A DNA stretch of 64,000 bases, from assembly GCF_002831625.1 (NCBI RefSeq), contig NZ_CP025116.1, positions 1,364,001 through 1,428,000 on the forward strand. Reading direction: 5' to 3'. The notes beneath the pieces were generated by a model. That model made no database searches. It saw nothing but the letters and a program-made list of their open reading frames with translations, and was not told the DNA's origin. This stretch comes from Nonlabens sp. MB-3u-79 (GTDB lineage: Bacteria; Bacteroidota; Bacteroidia; Flavobacteriales; Flavobacteriaceae). Made by a program: the position numbers and the translations under genes. Each line of letters opens with the position of its first letter. Position 1 is the first letter of the stretch. This document shows, one piece after another, positions 43,237 through 51,509 of the stretch.

Positions 43237-43749
43237 ATGAAAAGAAGTAGCTTTTTGATATTATTCTTGCTTCTTATAGGTATCCCCTTCTGGCTTTTGT
43301 CACAAAAAAAAGAGGCTCCACAAAATGATATTCCTAGTTTGTTGAAGGACTATAATCATAGGAGCGTTCCTTACTTGAGTGTGCAGATGCTTCAAATGGA
43401 ATATAAGGATTACGTCATTCTAGATACTCGTAAGAAAGAAGAGTTTGATGTAAGTCATCTACCAGGTGCAATATGGGTAGGAGAGCGCTATGATATAGAT
43501 AAGTTGTCAAATATAGACAAAGACACTAAAATCGTCGTGTACTGCAGTGTTGGAATACGATCAGAAGATTACGGTGAGGAGATGGTGGAAGATGGTTTTT
43601 CAAAAGTGTATAATCTTTATGGGAGTATCTTTTCTTGGAAGGATGCCGGTTACCAGGTAGTTGATCAAAACAATCAACCTACTGAAAAAGTTCATGTATA
43701 TAGTAAAAAATGGGCCAAATACCTGAAGACCGGAAAAAAAGTCTATTAA
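43237..43749 (+). CDS. Membrane-anchored rhodanese-domain protein
   Basis: 170 aa. An N-terminal hydrophobic segment (MKRSSFLILFLLLIGIPFWLLS) serves as signal or anchor; the rhodanese domain is about 45-150 with DTRKKEEFDVSHLPGAIWVG and the active-site loop YCSVGIRSE (C103). A role in sulfur transfer or thiol redox in the periplasm is expected from the family; substrate unknown. It is 3 bp after ruvC in the same direction, so presumably co-transcribed. Confidence 0.87.
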   Translation: MKRSSFLILFLLLIGIPFWLLSQKKEAPQNDIPSLLKDYNHRSVPYLSVQMLQMEYKDYVILDTRKKEEFDVSHLPGAIWVGERYDIDKLSNIDKDTKIVVYCSVGIRSEDYGEEMVEDGFSKVYNLYGSIFSWKDAGYQVVDQNNQPTEKVHVYSKKWAKYLKTGKKVY

Positions 43750-44151
43750 CAAACACTAATGTCCGAGAAAAGATCACAGATCGCTGCGCTCTAAGATCAT
43801 AGCATATAGACTACACTATAACTAACTGAAAAACAGTAATCGTCATTTGATTTATTCCTATTCTAAGCGCATTCATTTCATAAATAATGAAGAACGACAA
43901 AAGCATGGTGGTTCTATAAATGTTTCTTTTGAAACTCTTCAATGGCATCATGTTTAGCGGTATTGGAAAAACTTTATCGGACACTAATGATAAACAAAGA
44001 CATGTGTTAAAGCCTTGAACTCTTGTGTTATCCTAGAGATTCTTTTCTAAATTGGAGTACTTATTACGCACCTAATAGTAAACAGATGCCTAGGTTGCGA
44101 TCAGAGTTTAAAACTTTTGCAAGCAGCTTGGTTAAAAAAAAACAGAGAAGC
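43750..44151. other. Gene-free stretch
   Basis: About 400 bp between convergent gene ends. No RNA gene, repeat copy or convincing terminator was found; it has only short frames without gene-like sequence. Confidence 0.5.
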
Positions 44152-45051
44152 TTACCATTTTAATTCATAGAGTTTTGCTTGGGAAAGCGCTTCATCTTCT
44201 CCCAGTCTAATATTTGCTGCTTCACAAGAGAAGTAATAGACTTCCTTATTATTCTTTGTGGTCAAATAAGAAATCGCTTCTACTTGAGCGCCACCATAGA
44301 TCCCTATTTCTTGTTTTTCAAGGAACTCAAAAGTGCCATTTTTATAATGTACTTTGAAAACAAAAGGAGTAAGGCTGCTGTTGTAACCACAAAGGAGTAC
44401 CGTATTTTTTCCATTAAAGGTGGCCCCTGTAACAAGACCTTTGATATTATAGGAGCTTACTTTTTGCACTGCTTGATCCTTTTTATTTTTATTGATTTTG
44501 TAGACCACGGTGGTTTGATCTTTCCAATCTTTAGAAAAGAGGTAGAGATCATTCTCTATCGCGACAATAGATTCGGCATCATAGGGATGGTCTTGATTCC
44601 CTTTTGTAAAGTTCTTTTGATCTGGATAGGAGATGTGTAACTCTTCGACTACGGCATCTTCATTATCAAGCTCTTTTAGGGCAATTTTATAAATGCTAAG
44701 GTCTTTACGGTTCCCGTAATTATTACCGGTATCTGCTATATAGAGGTAGGTATCGTCTTTTGTGATGTCCTCCCAGTCTACGGCATTCATATTCTTATAA
44801 GTCTTGCTATAGAGCAGGTTTCCTTTTTGATCTAAAAAGTATAAAGTAGGTTGATCGCCACTATCGTTATGAGTGATGATAAGGTCATTGTAATATTCGA
44901 GTCCAGAGGTTTCGGTCAGGTCAGCATCGAGGTCTTTAATAAGCTGGAACTCTATCGTGTTCTTTATAGAAACTGTAGACAGGGTTTTTGAGGGCGTTTT
45001 ACAAGATGTAAAGCCTAGAAATAATAGGCTAAGAAAAGCTAATTTTTGCAT
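44152..45051 (-). CDS. Lipoprotein, beta-propeller-like
   Basis: 299 aa. The start at 45051 gives the lipoprotein signal MQKLAFLSLLFLGFTSC (Cys 17); an earlier Met at 45126 would place 25 residues ahead of it. The mature sequence has repeated beta-strand blocks (LTETSGLEYYNDLIITHNDSGDQPTLYFLDQKG, DTYLYIADTGNNYGNR, in part; NDLYLFSKDW) that suggest a six- or seven-bladed propeller, similar to SdiA-regulated or T9SS-neighbour proteins. Precise function unknown. Convergent to the rhodanese gene; the tsf terminator is just upstream. Confidence 0.75.
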   Translation of the reverse strand: MQKLAFLSLLFLGFTSCKTPSKTLSTVSIKNTIEFQLIKDLDADLTETSGLEYYNDLIITHNDSGDQPTLYFLDQKGNLLYSKTYKNMNAVDWEDITKDDTYLYIADTGNNYGNRKDLSIYKIALKELDNEDAVVEELHISYPDQKNFTKGNQDHPYDAESIVAIENDLYLFSKDWKDQTTVVYKINKNKKDQAVQKVSSYNIKGLVTGATFNGKNTVLLCGYNSSLTPFVFKVHYKNGTFEFLEKQEIGIYGGAQVEAISYLTTKNNKEVYYFSCEAANIRLGEDEALSQAKLYELKW

Positions 45052-45142
45052 GGGATAAAGTTCGCAAAAGAAGGTGGAATTATATAGTATTTTGTGGGAT
45101 ATTATATAGGGGGTACTCCGGATCAAGGAAGGAGTAGAAACA

Positions 45143-45176
45143 AAAAATCCGACTCCTTTAAAAGAGTCGGATTTTT
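45143..45176 (-). terminator. Terminator of the rpsB-tsf operon
   Basis: Stem of about 13 bp (AAAAATCCGACTC / GAGTCGGATTTTT) with an 8-nt loop, 20 bp after the tsf stop. Confidence 0.88.
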
Positions 45177-45196
45177 AAATTTTTAAATAAGCTTTA

Positions 45197-46162
45197 TTAA
45201 GCGATAGAAACTCTTTTGAATCCTACAACTTCTGCATCTTTAGAGGATACAAACTTAGCAACAGTTTGCTTGTCATCCATGATATAGTCTTGGTCTAATA
45301 ATGCTTGCTCTTTATCAAGAGAAGTATTGTCAGCAATAAAGCGCTCCATTTTACCAGGTATAATTCTTTCCCAGATAGCTTCTGGTTTCCCTTCCGCTTT
45401 AAGTTCAGCTTCATAAGTTGCTTTTGCAGTAGCAAGAGCCTCATCAGTTAACTGAGATCTAGAGATAAAAAGAGGTATGTTCAAAAGGTTTTTACCTAAA
45501 CGTCCACGCTCGATGTTATCTTTTTCAGTAGCAGCGATTCTTGATTCTGTTTCAGATTGCACAAATGCAGCGTCAAAATCTTTATAAGATAGTGTAGTGG
45601 CTCCCATAGAAGCTACTTGCATAGATACTGATTTTGCAACTTCTTCAGCGTGATCACTATTGGTAGAAAGACCAGTTAATGCACCGATCTTATTACCGTG
45701 TACATAACCACCTACGAAAGGAGCTTCAAAAGCTTCAAAGTCACCAATTTCAAGTTTCTCACCAATAACACCAGTTTGCTCAATAAGTTTTTCTTCTACA
45801 GTCATGCTGTCATCAAATGCAGAAGCAAGTACTTCTTCTTTTGAGTTACAGTGTTGAGCTATAGTAGCAATCTTATTTGCTAACTCTACATAGGTATCGT
45901 TTTTTGCAACAAAGTCAGTTTCACAGTTAAGGGATAAAAGAATACCTCTCGTGTTAGCATCATTGATATTTGAAACAACAACTCCTTCTGAAGAATCACG
46001 ATCAGCACGCTTTGCAGCTACTTTCTGACCTTTTTTTCTAAGGATTTCTATCGCTTTATCAAAATCACCATCAGCTTCAACAAGGGCATTTTTACAGTCC
46101 ATCATTCCAGCTCCAGTCGTCTTTCTTAATTTTCCTACTTCAGCAGCAGATATTTTAGCCAT
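45197..46162 (-). CDS. tsf: Translation elongation factor Ts
   Basis: Guanine-nucleotide exchange factor for EF-Tu, 321 aa. The N-terminal UBA-like helix bundle ends in TGAGMMDCKNALVEADGDFDKAIEILRKKG; then come the conserved CETDFVAKN and the core dimer-like domain with VGGYVHGNKIGAL. Length is normal for Bacteroidota. It follows rpsB with 38 bp in between, the classic order. Confidence 0.97.
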   Translation of the reverse strand: MAKISAAEVGKLRKTTGAGMMDCKNALVEADGDFDKAIEILRKKGQKVAAKRADRDSSEGVVVSNINDANTRGILLSLNCETDFVAKNDTYVELANKIATIAQHCNSKEEVLASAFDDSMTVEEKLIEQTGVIGEKLEIGDFEAFEAPFVGGYVHGNKIGALTGLSTNSDHAEEVAKSVSMQVASMGATTLSYKDFDAAFVQSETESRIAATEKDNIERGRLGKNLLNIPLFISRSQLTDEALATAKATYEAELKAEGKPEAIWERIIPGKMERFIADNTSLDKEQALLDQDYIMDDKQTVAKFVSSKDAEVVGFKRVSIA

Positions 46163-46200
46163 TTTAATAAGTTTTGTACTAGTTAACTAGCGTTATAGGT

Positions 46201-47046
46201 TTATTCTTCTTCGTCTTTTGCAGTAGTTTCAGCGGTAGCTTTTTCCTCTTTAGCTGCTTTCTTATCAGCTTTAGCGGCTTCTTTCGCTTCTTTCTCTTCT
46301 TTTGCTACTTTTGCTTCTTTCTCTTCTTTTGCTTGATCTTCTGCGTTCTTCTCAGACTTGCGATCTTCAAGACCTGCTTGGATAGCGTCAGTAGCTTCTT
46401 TTACTATAATGTCTATAGACTTAGATGCATCATCGTTAGAAGGGATTACATAATCGATATCGCGTGGATTAGCATTGGTATCAACCATTGCAAAAATAGG
46501 AATACCTAATTTTAAAGCTTCTTTTACTGCGATGTGTTCACGTACCGTATCAACGATAAAAAGTGCTGCAGGCATACGTGTCATTTCAGTAATAGAACCT
46601 AAGTTCTTTTCTAATTTTGCACGCATACGGTCTACTTGAAGACGTTCTTTCTTAGAAAGAGTTTCATAACGACCATCTTTTTTCATACGATCCACAGTAG
46701 CCATTTTCTTAACAGCTTTACGGATGGTTACAAAGTTGGTAAGCATTCCACCAGGCCATCTTTCTGTGATGTAAGGCATGTTAGCATCACTTGCGTGTTG
46801 TGCAACAATGTCTTTTGCTTGCTTCTTAGTAGCAACAAAAAGAACCTTACGTCCAGATGCAGCGATGTTACGAAGTGCTTCAGTAGCCTCCGCAAGCTTT
46901 GCAGATGTTTTATAAAGATTGATGATATGGATCCCGTTACGTTCCATGTAGATATAAGGAGCCATGTTAGGGTTCCACTTACGAGTAAGGTGACCGAAAT
47001 GGACACCTGCGTCAAGTAAAGACTTGACATCTGAGTTATTTGCCAT
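46201..47046 (-). CDS. rpsB: 30S ribosomal protein S2, with charged C-terminal tail
   Basis: Small-subunit protein S2, 281 aa. Typical sequence LLDAGVHFGHLTRKWNPNMAPYIY, ITERWPGGMLTNF and the nucleotide-like PIFAMVDTNANP. After about residue 225 there is an extension of some 55 residues made almost only of Lys, Glu and Ala (EEKEAKVAKEEKEAKEAAK), which is predicted to be helical and highly charged. Tails of this type occur in flavobacterial S2, so it is not a frameshift. Transcribed with tsf; regulation by a leader is possible. Confidence 0.96.
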   Translation of the reverse strand: MANNSDVKSLLDAGVHFGHLTRKWNPNMAPYIYMERNGIHIINLYKTSAKLAEATEALRNIAASGRKVLFVATKKQAKDIVAQHASDANMPYITERWPGGMLTNFVTIRKAVKKMATVDRMKKDGRYETLSKKERLQVDRMRAKLEKNLGSITEMTRMPAALFIVDTVREHIAVKEALKLGIPIFAMVDTNANPRDIDYVIPSNDDASKSIDIIVKEATDAIQAGLEDRKSEKNAEDQAKEEKEAKVAKEEKEAKEAAKADKKAAKEEKATAETTAKDEEE

Positions 47047-47191
47047 AATTAAATAGTTTACGTTCTGTCGATAGCAATAATGAAGTGGTCATAAGCCGGA
47101 GCTTAATTGCCTTCATTATTTAGATGCTAAACTGAGCTCTGGCGGCAACCAGGCGTGACAGCAAATTAATATAAATAAAAAAAGAACAAAT
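47047..47191 (-). promoter_or_regulatory. Possible structured leader of rpsB
   Basis: Between the rpsI terminator and rpsB the minus-strand RNA can form ATGAAG...CTTCAT enclosing AGC tccg GCT just before the start region, and a second G/C-rich helix (CTGTCACGCC...GGC). This is compatible with an autoregulatory r-protein leader, but no known class was recognised. Confidence 0.3.
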
Positions 47192-47217
47192 CCCGTCCCG
47201 CAACAAAGCGGGACGGG
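47192..47217 (-). terminator. Terminator after rpsI
   Basis: Perfect 10-bp stem CCCGTCCCGC / GCGGGACGGG with a 6-nt loop, then a T-rich stretch on the minus strand. It separates rplM-rpsI from rpsB-tsf. Confidence 0.85.
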
Positions 47218-47235
47218 AGTAATAATATTGTTGTA

Positions 47236-47622
47236 TTAACGTTTCGAGAATTGGAATTTCTTTCTCGCTTTCTTTTGACCGAATTTCTTACGTTCTACCA
47301 TTCTTGGATCACGAGTCATAAGACCTTCTGGCTTTAAAGCGATGCGGTTTTCTTCGTCAATTTCTACAAGAGCTCTAGCGATTGCAAGACGTATAGCCTC
47401 AGCTTGTCCAGTGATTCCACCACCGTGAACACTTGCTTTTACGTCGTAAAGGTCAGTAGTATTGGTAAGTGTGAAAGCTTGCTTTACTTTGTATTGCAAC
47501 ATTCCTGTTGTAAAATAGTCGGTAAGATCTTTCTTGTTAATTGTTACGTCACCTTTACCTTCTGTAAGGTAAACACGAGCAACGGCAGTTTTTCTTCTAC
47601 CTATTTTGTGTAATGTTTCCAT
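47236..47622 (-). CDS. rpsI: 30S ribosomal protein S9
   Basis: 128 aa. Typical N-terminus METLHKIGRRKTAVARVYL, central VHGGGITGQAEAIRLAIARAL, and the C-terminal RDPRMVERKKFGQKKARKKFQFSKR, whose tail reaches the P-site tRNA. It follows rplM with 1 bp between stop and start, as in most bacteria. Confidence 0.97.
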   Translation of the reverse strand: METLHKIGRRKTAVARVYLTEGKGDVTINKKDLTDYFTTGMLQYKVKQAFTLTNTTDLYDVKASVHGGGITGQAEAIRLAIARALVEIDEENRIALKPEGLMTRDPRMVERKKFGQKKARKKFQFSKR

Positions 47623-47623
47623 G

Positions 47624-48079
47624 TTACTTTACCTCGTTAAGATTAATGGTTTTAGGTTGTTGTGCTTCATGACCGTGCTCAGCACCAGAATACACTTTTA
47701 GGTTGCGATAAATAGCGCTTCCTAATTTATTTTTAGGTAGCATACCTTTTATAGCACGTTCTACAACACGAGTAGGGTCTTTTGCAAATAATTCATTTGC
47801 AGTAAGGCTACGCTGTCCACCTGGATAACCAGTGTGTCTGATGTATGTTTTCTCGCTCCATTTGTTACCACTTAGAGTGATCTTATCAGCGTTTATAATG
47901 ATGACATTATCACCACAGTCTACGTGTGGAGTAAAATTTGTCTTGTATTTGCCTCTCAAAAACTTTGCAGCTATTGAAGACATACGACCTAGTGGCTGTT
48001 CAGCAGCATCTATCAGTACCCATTCTTTGTTTACTGTAGCGCTGTTTGCTGAAACTGTTTTGTAACTTAAAGTATTCAC
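47624..48079 (-). CDS. rplM: 50S ribosomal protein L13
   Basis: 151 aa. Family signatures WVLIDAAEQPLGRMSSIAAKFLRGKYK, NADKITLSGNKWSEKTYIRHTGYPGG and the LPKNKLG segment are present. First gene of the rplM-rpsI operon, under a clear promoter about 50-80 bp upstream. Confidence 0.97.
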   Translation of the reverse strand: MNTLSYKTVSANSATVNKEWVLIDAAEQPLGRMSSIAAKFLRGKYKTNFTPHVDCGDNVIIINADKITLSGNKWSEKTYIRHTGYPGGQRSLTANELFAKDPTRVVERAIKGMLPKNKLGSAIYRNLKVYSGAEHGHEAQQPKTINLNEVK

Positions 48080-48130
48080 CTTGAAATAGTTTTAATTCTT
48101 TGTCTGATTTTACTAACTAAAATCGGGCTG

Positions 48131-48160
48131 CAAATGTACTCTTTTAATTTAGAATCACAA
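48131..48160 (-). promoter_or_regulatory. Promoter of rplM-rpsI
   Basis: Minus strand TTG (48158-48160), 19 nt, TACATTTG (48131-48138). Same spacing and -7 box as the blaI promoter. The 332-bp intergenic stretch 48080-48411 shows nothing else. Confidence 0.78.
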
Positions 48161-48411
48161 GCGGCTTTTTTTAATTTTATTTATTAATTGCCAGAGTAGA
48201 AATATTTTGTGCAATATTAGCTCTTTGTTTTCCTTATGCAGCCTTTTTAACTGTTTTGTTTTAGTCATTTTGATCTTCCTTTAATAGGCATGGGGCAAGC
48301 CTTGATAGCATAACCTGTATAGAGCCTCTTTAAAACGCCCTATTTGAAATAGGAACCTGTTGATTAATAGTGTACTGCTAGAATTTCTTATATTTATCGA
48401 AAATTAGAAAG

Positions 48412-48924
48412 ATGAAAAAACTTATGGGATTAATAATTATTTTTCTGGCCATTATAGGTTGTGAATCTGAATCTGCTAGTAGAAACACTGCCAATGTCAA
48501 TATAGCAGGTAATTACGTTCTCACATCTCTTATTGCAAACACTCCAGTGGACTTTAATCAGGACGGAGTGAGTCATACAGAGCTGCTCATCGAGGCGACT
48601 TGTTTCTCTAGTATGGATGTGGACTTCATGCTAAATGGAGCTTTTGTCGCTAGTGTTGCTGAGCCTGATTTTGACATTAATAATAACCTTTCTTGTCTTA
48701 TAAGTTCCCAAAATGGAACATACTCGTTAGATGCAAACAGTGTTTTAACGATTGTTGCAAATGTAAATGGGGGTACGATTACGGAAAATAAGGCAGTAAC
48801 TTTTACACCAACTACCTTTGAATTTGCAATTACTGGACAAGATCTTAATCAATATGTAGGTGGTCGTACTGGAACTCCTGCAGCAACTATTACTTCTCTA
48901 GACGCTATTTATACTAAAATTTAG
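48412..48924 (+). CDS. Lipocalin-like lipoprotein
   Basis: 170 aa. Lipoprotein signal MKKLMGLIIIFLAIIGC with Cys 17. The following NIAGNYVLTSLIANTPVDFNQDGVSHTELLIEATCF is the standard start of Bacteroidota lipocalin-like (DUF5004-like) lipoproteins: a beta barrel preceded by a W/Y..tS motif, with a calcium-like D.NQDG loop and a conserved Cys pair. Ligand unknown. Single gene followed by a terminator shared with the DUF427 gene. Confidence 0.75.
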   Translation: MKKLMGLIIIFLAIIGCESESASRNTANVNIAGNYVLTSLIANTPVDFNQDGVSHTELLIEATCFSSMDVDFMLNGAFVASVAEPDFDINNNLSCLISSQNGTYSLDANSVLTIVANVNGGTITENKAVTFTPTTFEFAITGQDLNQYVGGRTGTPAATITSLDAIYTKI

Positions 48925-48957
48925 TTTTTACATACAGCGTATATGCTATATAAAATT

Positions 48958-49000
48958 AAAAGGGCGCCATTTAACTGTAGTTGGAATAGCGCCTTTCTTT
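48958..49000. terminator. Terminator between convergent genes
   Basis: AAAGG(G)CGC / GCGCCTTT stem with a long AT-rich loop, A/T tracts on both sides. Confidence 0.7.
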
Positions 49001-49021
49001 AACACCTATTAAGGGTGTTTA

Positions 49022-49303
49022 TTATTGTTCAATCTTCACGCCTTTCCAAAACGCCACATATCCCTCTATTTCTTTAGCAGCATGTTTCGTTTCTGCATAA
49101 TACCAGGCTGCATCTATATTTTTTGCACCATCTATTTCAAGGGAATAGTAACTAGCCGTGCCTTTCCATGGACAGCTCGATTTTGTACTACTGACTTTGA
49201 AGTATTCTTTCTTGATACTAGTGGCTGGGAAATAGTGGTTGTTCTCTATTACTTTGGTGGTATTGCTTTCGGCAATTATTTTATTATTCCACGTGGCTTT
49301 CAT
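49022..49303 (-). CDS. DUF427 domain protein
   Basis: 93 aa, essentially the whole DUF427 domain: KATWNNKIIAES..TKVIENNHYFP, then the conserved SSCPWKGTASYYSLEIDG and NIDAAWYYAETKHAAKEIEGYVAFWKGV. Function of the family is unknown. Alone on the minus strand. Confidence 0.92.
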   Translation of the reverse strand: MKATWNNKIIAESNTTKVIENNHYFPATSIKKEYFKVSSTKSSCPWKGTASYYSLEIDGAKNIDAAWYYAETKHAAKEIEGYVAFWKGVKIEQ

Positions 49304-49465
49304 AAGATTTTATTTTATTCATTAAAATTCCATAAATAAGTTTTGGTTCTATAGAAATCTATGTTAAAAATTCCGTTCAACGATTTATGTTGCTTAATTG
49401 TTACAAAAATGTTAATACCTGTTGAAGATCCTATATATTTAAGATCTAATTTTAAATTTCATAAA

Positions 49466-50491
49466 ATGAAAAAATTATTATTATCAGTTTTAGTTGCTTT
49501 TGCAGTGGTGTCTTGTAGCAATGATTCTAACGAAGAATCATTAGATGCCATTAATAATGATGGCCTTCAACTAGCAGCAGCTAGAAAATGTCACGCTAAT
49601 GAAAACTACGAAAAAATGTTGCTCAATCCTGCATTTCAACAAAAAGTGTTAGAGATCGAGGAGCAAACACAGCGATTTACTAATGAGTTTCTATCGAAAA
49701 AGAAACCTGCTGGAGTTGGCGGTGGTAATGGCGGCGGCGGTGACGACACTACTCCTCCAGCTGATAATATTGGAGTAATTAATATACCTGTCTATGTACA
49801 TGTTATATATAGTAATGCTAATGAAAATATAAGCGATGCTCAGATCAATTCTCAAATTAGCGTGCTTAATGCTGATTTTAGAAAGTCCAATAGCGATGCT
49901 GCTCAGGTTCCATCTGAATTTGCTGGTTTAGCATCAGATACTGAAATCCAATTCAACCTTGTAGGTGTTACTAGAAAATCTTCTACTCGTACGTCATGGG
50001 GAACAAATGATGCTATGAAAAGTGCTGCTAATGGTGGAGTGGATGTCGTAGATCCTGCAACCGCAATGAACATTTGGGTTTGTAATATAGGTGGTGGAAT
50101 CTTAGGTTACGCGCAGTTTCCAGGAGGAAGCGCTAGTACTGATGGAATCGTTGTAGGTCCTCAATATTTTGGGGCTACGGGATATTTAAGTGCTCCATTT
50201 GATGAGGGTAGAACAGCAACCCATGAGGTAGGTCACTACCTTAATTTACGTCATATTTGGGGTGATGGAAGATGTAATCGAGACGATTTTGTTTCTGATA
50301 CCCCTACCTCAGATAGAGCAAATTACGGTTGTCCTTCTTACCCTACTACCAACTGTAGGTCTACTGATATGACTATGAACTATATGGATTATGTAGATGA
50401 TAGCTGTATGTACATGTTCAGCACTGGGCAAAAAGCGAGAATGAGGTCTTTGTTTGCATCAGGTGGAGTTAGAGCTTCCTTGAACAATTAG
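49466..50491 (+). CDS. M43-family (pappalysin-like) zinc metalloprotease, lipoprotein
   Basis: 341 aa. The start at 49466 gives the lipoprotein signal MKKLLLSVLVAFAVVSC (Cys 17). After a Gly-rich linker comes the catalytic domain: zinc site HEVGHYLNLRH (H253, E254, H257, H263) and Met-turn TMNYMDYVDDSC, the M43B/cytophagalysin pattern; CNRDDFVSDTPTSDRANYGCP is also typical. It would act as a cell-surface protease. No T9SS sorting domain is present, in keeping with the lipid anchor. Followed by a strong terminator. Confidence 0.92.
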   Translation: MKKLLLSVLVAFAVVSCSNDSNEESLDAINNDGLQLAAARKCHANENYEKMLLNPAFQQKVLEIEEQTQRFTNEFLSKKKPAGVGGGNGGGGDDTTPPADNIGVINIPVYVHVIYSNANENISDAQINSQISVLNADFRKSNSDAAQVPSEFAGLASDTEIQFNLVGVTRKSSTRTSWGTNDAMKSAANGGVDVVDPATAMNIWVCNIGGGILGYAQFPGGSASTDGIVVGPQYFGATGYLSAPFDEGRTATHEVGHYLNLRHIWGDGRCNRDDFVSDTPTSDRANYGCPSYPTTNCRSTDMTMNYMDYVDDSCMYMFSTGQKARMRSLFASGGVRASLNN

Positions 50492-50512
50492 ATTTTTAGA
50501 ATCCTATTTTAC

Positions 50513-50546
50513 AAAGCCATCCTATGTTTTAGGATGGCTTTTTTTA
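50513..50546. terminator. Terminator between the protease gene and egtD
   Basis: AAAGCCATCCTA / TAGGATGGCTTT stem, about 12 bp with a short loop, T tract on the plus strand. Strong for the protease gene; its A-rich left side also suits egtD. Confidence 0.88.
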
Positions 50547-51509
50547 TTCTTTTTTTTTAAATAAGTAATCTTTGAAGAGCTTCTTTTGATCTTCAAAAAC
50601 CTGAGAGATTTGAAGCCCAGATTCCTTGGCGAGCCATTCTACTATCAAGTCGTCGTATTTTTGTGATATTTCAGTGTGGATGGTTTCCCATTTATTGAAA
50701 CTTACTTTCAGGTCTAATTTTTTAATGTGTACCTCGCATTTTTCTGTTGCTAGCAGGTAGCTTTTTGCAGTTCCGCTTTCTGGATCATAAGCTTCCCAGT
50801 GCTCAAAGCTATTCACTTTAAAATCAGCATGCATTTCCCGATTTACTCTATGTAATAAATTGCGATTAAATTCTTGGGTCACACCTGTAGCATCTGCATA
50901 GGCAGTTTGAATGGTCAGTGGGTCTTTTTTCTGATCAAACCCCATAAATAATTGGTCTTCTGAAGACATGATCTCTTGGATTTGTTTCAAAAAATTGATG
51001 GCTTCTATATGGGATAGATTTCCAATATTGGAACCTAATACCATAATCACTTTGGGTCTTTGGTTGTATTTGGCCAGATTTTTTAAGACTTTAAAATAGG
51101 TACCTTGCTCTCCTTGAACGTCCATTTCAGGCCATACTCTTTCAATGGATGAAGACAGCTCCTCTATAGCATGTTGGCTTATATCTATGGGTATGTAGGT
51201 GAAGTTAGATTTATGACGATCAAGTTCTTCAAGAAGTACTTTAGTTTTCTTTCCATCGCCAGCGCCTAATTCTATAAGATCAAATCCTTTATCATTCTCA
51301 AAAAGAGCGCGCAAATCACTTTTATATCGCTGGATGATATTGAATTCTGCCGTAGTTAGGTAATATTCTGGCAAGGCCATGATTTGCTGGAACAGCTTAT
51401 CACCACGATCGTCATAAATATATTTAGAGCTCAAAAATTTAGGAAAGTTGCTCAATCCCTCTTTTACATGTTGTTCAAATTCTTGTTGGAACGATTCTTT
51501 TTTTGTCAT
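50544..51509 (-). CDS. egtD: Histidine N-alpha-trimethyltransferase EgtD
   Basis: SAM-dependent methyltransferase that converts histidine to hercynine in ergothioneine biosynthesis. 321 aa. Typical N-terminus LSSKYIYDDRGDKLFQQIMALPEYYLTTAE, SAM-binding ELGAGDGKKTKVLL, and LGSNIGN and GFDQKKD. The ATG at 51509 overlaps the egtB stop by 4 bp (ATGA), so that start is preferred over 51545. Partner of EgtB; the two enzymes are the core of the pathway. Confidence 0.93.
   Translation of the reverse strand: MTKKESFQQEFEQHVKEGLSNFPKFLSSKYIYDDRGDKLFQQIMALPEYYLTTAEFNIIQRYKSDLRALFENDKGFDLIELGAGDGKKTKVLLEELDRHKSNFTYIPIDISQHAIEELSSSIERVWPEMDVQGEQGTYFKVLKNLAKYNQRPKVIMVLGSNIGNLSHIEAINFLKQIQEIMSSEDQLFMGFDQKKDPLTIQTAYADATGVTQEFNRNLLHRVNREMHADFKVNSFEHWEAYDPESGTAKSYLLATEKCEVHIKKLDLKVSFNKWETIHTEISQKYDDLIVEWLAKESGLQISQVFEDQKKLFKDYLFKKKE

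Noticed and set aside
46636..47030. Open frames on both strands within rpsB
   Set aside because: Shadows of the conserved ribosomal protein gene in other frames.
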